64,000 nucleotides of DNA from a bacterium D16-50. GTDB lineage: Bacteria; Bacillota; Clostridia; Lachnospirales; Lachnospiraceae. Position 1 is the stretch's first letter, and the number at the start of each line of letters is the position of its first letter. Of this stretch, positions 61,906 through 64,000 are shown in pieces. The DNA is taken from positions 1 to 64,000 of the forward strand of contig RAZA01000019.1 in NCBI GenBank assembly GCA_003612485.1, written 5' to 3'. Made by a program: the position numbers and the translations under genes. The notes beneath the pieces are model-generated. The model saw only the letters and a program-made list of their open reading frames with translations, was not told the origin of the DNA and ran no database searches.

Positions 61906-63441
61906 GGCAACGACGGCCTCCAGAGACTCCGTGTAGGGAAACATATCCACCGCAACGCATTTATCCACCCTATAGCCCTTTTTGCCTAGAATGTCCAAAT
62001 CCCGCACCAGAGTCTCCGGATTGCAGGAGATATACACCACCCTCCTTGGCCTGATTCTCGCCACCGCATCCAGAAAAGCCTGATCGCTGCCGCTTCTGGG
62101 CGGATCCATAAACAATACGTCCAGCTCTGCAGACTGCTCTGACATCTCCAGCAGAAATCTCCCCGCATCGTTATGATAGAAGCTTATATTCTCGATACCG
62201 TTGCGTCTGGCATTGCTGATCGCATCCTTCACTGCGTCCTTATTCAGCTCCACCCCAATCACTTCTTTTGCCTTTTTGGCGGCGATCAGTCCGATAGTCC
62301 CCGTGCCGCAATAAGCGTCCAGCACCGTTTCCTTCCCCGTGATTTCTGCATATTCCATGGCCTTCGCATACAGCTTTTCCGTCTGGACAGAATTCACCTG
62401 ATAGAAGGATTTGGGCGATATCCGGAAAGTCATCCCACACAGTTCGTCCTCTATATAGCCCTTCCCATAGATCACCTGCTCCTTATCTCCCAGAACCATG
62501 CTGGTATCCCGATAATTCACATTTACCACGATGGTAGTAATCTCCGGATGGAGCTGCCGCAGCGCTTTGACAAAATTATTCTTAGAGGGCATCACCGGAG
62601 AGCTCAGCACCAGCACCACCATGATCTCGCCCGTGACATGGCCCACCCGCACCAGAACATGGCGAAACAGCCCATATCCCGTATCCTCATTATAGGGACG
62701 GATCTTGAAGGATTTCAGCAGCCCCCGTATGGATAGAATGATTTCGTCCGCCTTCTGGTTCTCGATCAGACAGCTGTCCACGGGAACGATGCGGTGACTC
62801 TTCTCTTCATAAATGCCGGATATGATATTATGCTTCCTATCTATCCCAAAAACCGCATGAACCTTGTTTCGGTAATGAGTCGGCTCCTCCATGGCGATCA
62901 AGGGCTCCGGCTTGCAGTAAGGCTCCATCTGCCTCCGGAAGCGGGTGGCCTTTGCCTCCAGCTGTTCCTTGTAGCCAATGTTGATCCATCTACAGCCGCC
63001 GCATTTTGCAGAGACCGGACAGAGCTTATGCTTCTTCTCCTTGGCCCCCTCTCCCTGCTTCGGCCCTCCGGAACTTCGCCCTCTGACCCCTTCCCGTGCC
63101 TCAGAGCCGCGGCTTCCTCCAGATTGCTGGTATTCTTTGGGGCCGCGGCTCCCTTCGGCCTGCTGGTATGCTTTGGAGCTGCGGCTCCCTTCCCCCTGCT
63201 GGTATGTTCTTTGGGTACGGCTCCCTTCCCCCTGCTGGTATGTTCTTTGGGTACGGCTCCCTTCCCCCTGCTGGTATGCTTTGGGGCCGTGACCTCCCCT
63301 TGTTTCTTCTTTCATCCTTCGGAAATTTCCTTGTTCTCTTTTTCCTTGTTGTCCTTTTGCAGAATCCGGCTTCCCGAACCGCGCTCCACTGGGCGCTTCC
63401 CTATATTCTCTGGCCATCGCTCCTCTTCCCATTCCTCTCAT
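61873..63441 (-). CDS. rlmD: 23S rRNA (uracil-5)-methyltransferase RlmD-like, repetitive N-terminus
   Basis: A 522-residue TrmA/RumA-family enzyme. The first 145 residues are low-complexity with 12-residue repeats (YQQGEGSRTQRT) and replace the TRAM domain usually there. Iron-sulfur Cys follow in CPVSAKCGGC. The catalytic part has DAYCGTGTIG (SAM), FMDPPRSG and the nucleophile Cys in YISCNPETLVRDL. It methylates a uracil in 23S rRNA. The true start is uncertain (63441, 63417 or later), because several ATGs lack clear ribosome sites. Confidence 0.9.
   Translation of the reverse strand: MRGMGRGAMAREYREAPSGARFGKPDSAKGQQGKREQGNFRRMKEETRGGHGPKAYQQGEGSRTQRTYQQGEGSRTQRTYQQGEGSRSSKAYQQAEGSRGPKEYQQSGGSRGSEAREGVRGRSSGGPKQGEGAKEKKHKLCPVSAKCGGCRWINIGYKEQLEAKATRFRRQMEPYCKPEPLIAMEEPTHYRNKVHAVFGIDRKHNIISGIYEEKSHRIVPVDSCLIENQKADEIILSIRGLLKSFKIRPYNEDTGYGLFRHVLVRVGHVTGEIMVVLVLSSPVMPSKNNFVKALRQLHPEITTIVVNVNYRDTSMVLGDKEQVIYGKGYIEDELCGMTFRISPKSFYQVNSVQTEKLYAKAMEYAEITGKETVLDAYCGTGTIGLIAAKKAKEVIGVELNKDAVKDAISNARRNGIENISFYHNDAGRFLLEMSEQSAELDVLFMDPPRSGSDQAFLDAVARIRPRRVVYISCNPETLVRDLDILGKKGYRVDKCVAVDMFPYTESLEAVVALSRKPESSRR
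63129..63288 (-). repeat. 36-bp in-frame tandem repeat at the start of rlmD
   Basis: Units start at 63129, 63165, 63201, 63237 and 63273 (last partial). The 63201 and 63237 units are identical. They encode a basic, Gln/Gly/Ser-rich tail that could bind RNA. Confidence 0.88.
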
Positions 63442-63680
63442 TTCTCTTATTAGGCAAACGGCTTCCTCTGTCCTTCTGTCCCATGTTCAGACATATGTTC
63501 ATTATACCAAATCCCTAAGGTTTTTCAAACATTATCCTTTGTAAACCTGATCTTTTCAGAATCCGCTTTTCTCTGATTCCATCCTTCAGCCATTCCACTT
63601 TCTTCCTGAAGCATTTTACGACTTCTGTCCCTCCGCTGAGCCTGATTTTTACAATCGATCCTAATTTTGGAATCAAAAAC
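63442..63680. other. Intergenic region before rlmD without a convincing gene
   Basis: Between rlmD and the tRNA-Pro terminator. It is moderately AT-rich. A 64-codon minus-strand frame runs through it, but it starts inside the terminator hairpin, has no ribosome site and no recognisable motif. Confidence 0.5.
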
Positions 63681-63681
63681 A

Positions 63682-63724
63682 AAAGAACGTCAAATCGCTG
63701 TACATGCACGATTTGACGTTCTTT
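63682..63724 (-). terminator. Terminator of tRNA-Pro
   Basis: A perfect 16-bp stem (63682-63697 with 63709-63724) with a T-run after it on the minus strand, seven bases after the tRNA. Confidence 0.92.
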
Positions 63725-63730
63725 GCTGTA

Positions 63731-63805
63731 TCGGAGTGGCGGGATTCGAACTCGCGACCTCCGCCTCCCTAAGACGGCGCTCTAACCAAGCTGAGCCACA
63801 CCCCG
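63731..63805 (-). tRNA. tRNA-Pro (AGG)
   Basis: Cloverleaf on the minus strand: CGGGGTG pairs with CACTCCG, anticodon stem CCGTC/GGCGG with loop TTAGGGA giving AGG, T-arm loop TTCGAAT. Pro tRNA starting with C is typical. One T-stem pair is mismatched. CCA is not encoded. Confidence 0.93.
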
Positions 63806-63817
63806 TAGCACTTTTGT

Positions 63818-63846
63818 ATTATACTGTGTTCCGGGGAAAAAAGCAA
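63818..63846 (-). promoter_or_regulatory. Promoter of tRNA-Pro
   Basis: TTGCTT (63846-63841), 17-base spacer, TATAAT (63823-63818), 12 bases before the tRNA. Confidence 0.82.
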
Positions 63847-63913
63847 TACCTATTTTTATCTTTTTTTAAAAAATCCCAAATTTTGACTGCCCGGAACCCG
63901 CGCTCCGCCCAAT

Positions 63914-63942
63914 TTAACAATTTCGTATAAATCTGCTAAGAT
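63914..63942 (+). promoter_or_regulatory. Outward promoter at the right edge
   Basis: TTAACA, 17-base spacer, TAAGAT, directed out of the window. The gene it serves is not visible. Confidence 0.55.
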
Positions 63943-64000
63943 ACATTTACATAAAGGTACGATAGACGGCTAATCCGAATTTAAGTCAACAAAAATAGTC

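Noticed and set aside
63129..63288. Possible CRISPR array because of regular 36-bp units
   Set aside because: Units are directly adjacent with no spacers and are part of an open reading frame.
63515..63709. 64-codon minus-strand frame before rlmD
   Set aside because: Begins in the tRNA-Pro terminator hairpin, no ribosome site.

Overview
The window looks like a chromosomal segment of a fairly GC-rich anaerobic Clostridia, most likely Lachnospiraceae (Bacillota). The support is AGGAGG-type ribosome sites, the tig-clpP-clpX-engB order, an MsmX-type sugar ABC importer without its own ATPase, the xpaC-telA pair, DUF951 and DUF6077 proteins, and many small tandem repeats. This is inference from gene content only; no database search was run. 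There is no phage and no CRISPR array. The only insertion sequence is the end of an IS200/IS605 element at the left edge.

Left part (1-9.4 kb): IS200-type tnpA start and left end; a metal operon (HMA protein, P1B-type Zn/Cd ATPase, ZIP transporter) behind a promoter with a perfect ArsR/SmtB-like inverted repeat; a sodium:solute symporter; a second, divergent ClpX-like ATPase with DUF951 and YdcF genes; and a compact type I toxin-antitoxin module (28-residue membrane peptide plus convergent antisense RNA).

9.3-20.7 kb is a Gram-positive polysaccharide utilisation locus: GH127, GH3, a solute-binding lipoprotein, two CUT1 permeases (one with an unusual membrane extension) and GH2, divergent from an AraC regulator. 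A Sir2 deacetylase follows.

21.7-35.3 kb is the most interesting block: MoxR AAA ATPase, DUF5682, VWA, SWIM zinc finger, an unrecognised 108-residue protein and a 1199-residue DUF4132 protein on one strand, like the poorly understood E. coli yehL/M/P/Q/I genes, divergent from xpaC-telA. Both directions have good promoters in the shared gap.

35.4-48 kb: a decayed carbohydrate-enzyme fragment, tRNA-Cys and tRNA-Glu, two membrane proteins (one perhaps frameshifted), a methyltransferase coupled to pyrF, an XRE regulator, an ABC exporter pair, a TraX-family protein, an orphan response regulator with a degenerate phosphorylation site, an ECF sigma/anti-sigma pair and an AI-2E family transporter. 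47.8-51.9 kb is the housekeeping tig-clpP-clpX-engB cluster. 52-64 kb holds a TauC/SsuC-type permease fused to its ATPase with its binding protein, an MBOAT/SGNH acyl-transfer pair, asparaginase coupled to a large GH2 enzyme, an RlmD-type methyltransferase with a repetitive N-terminus, and tRNA-Pro.

Two window-wide themes are a three-copy interspersed palindromic repeat placed just after stop codons, and tandem repeats (24, 36, 42 and 45 bp units) inside or at the 3' ends of genes.
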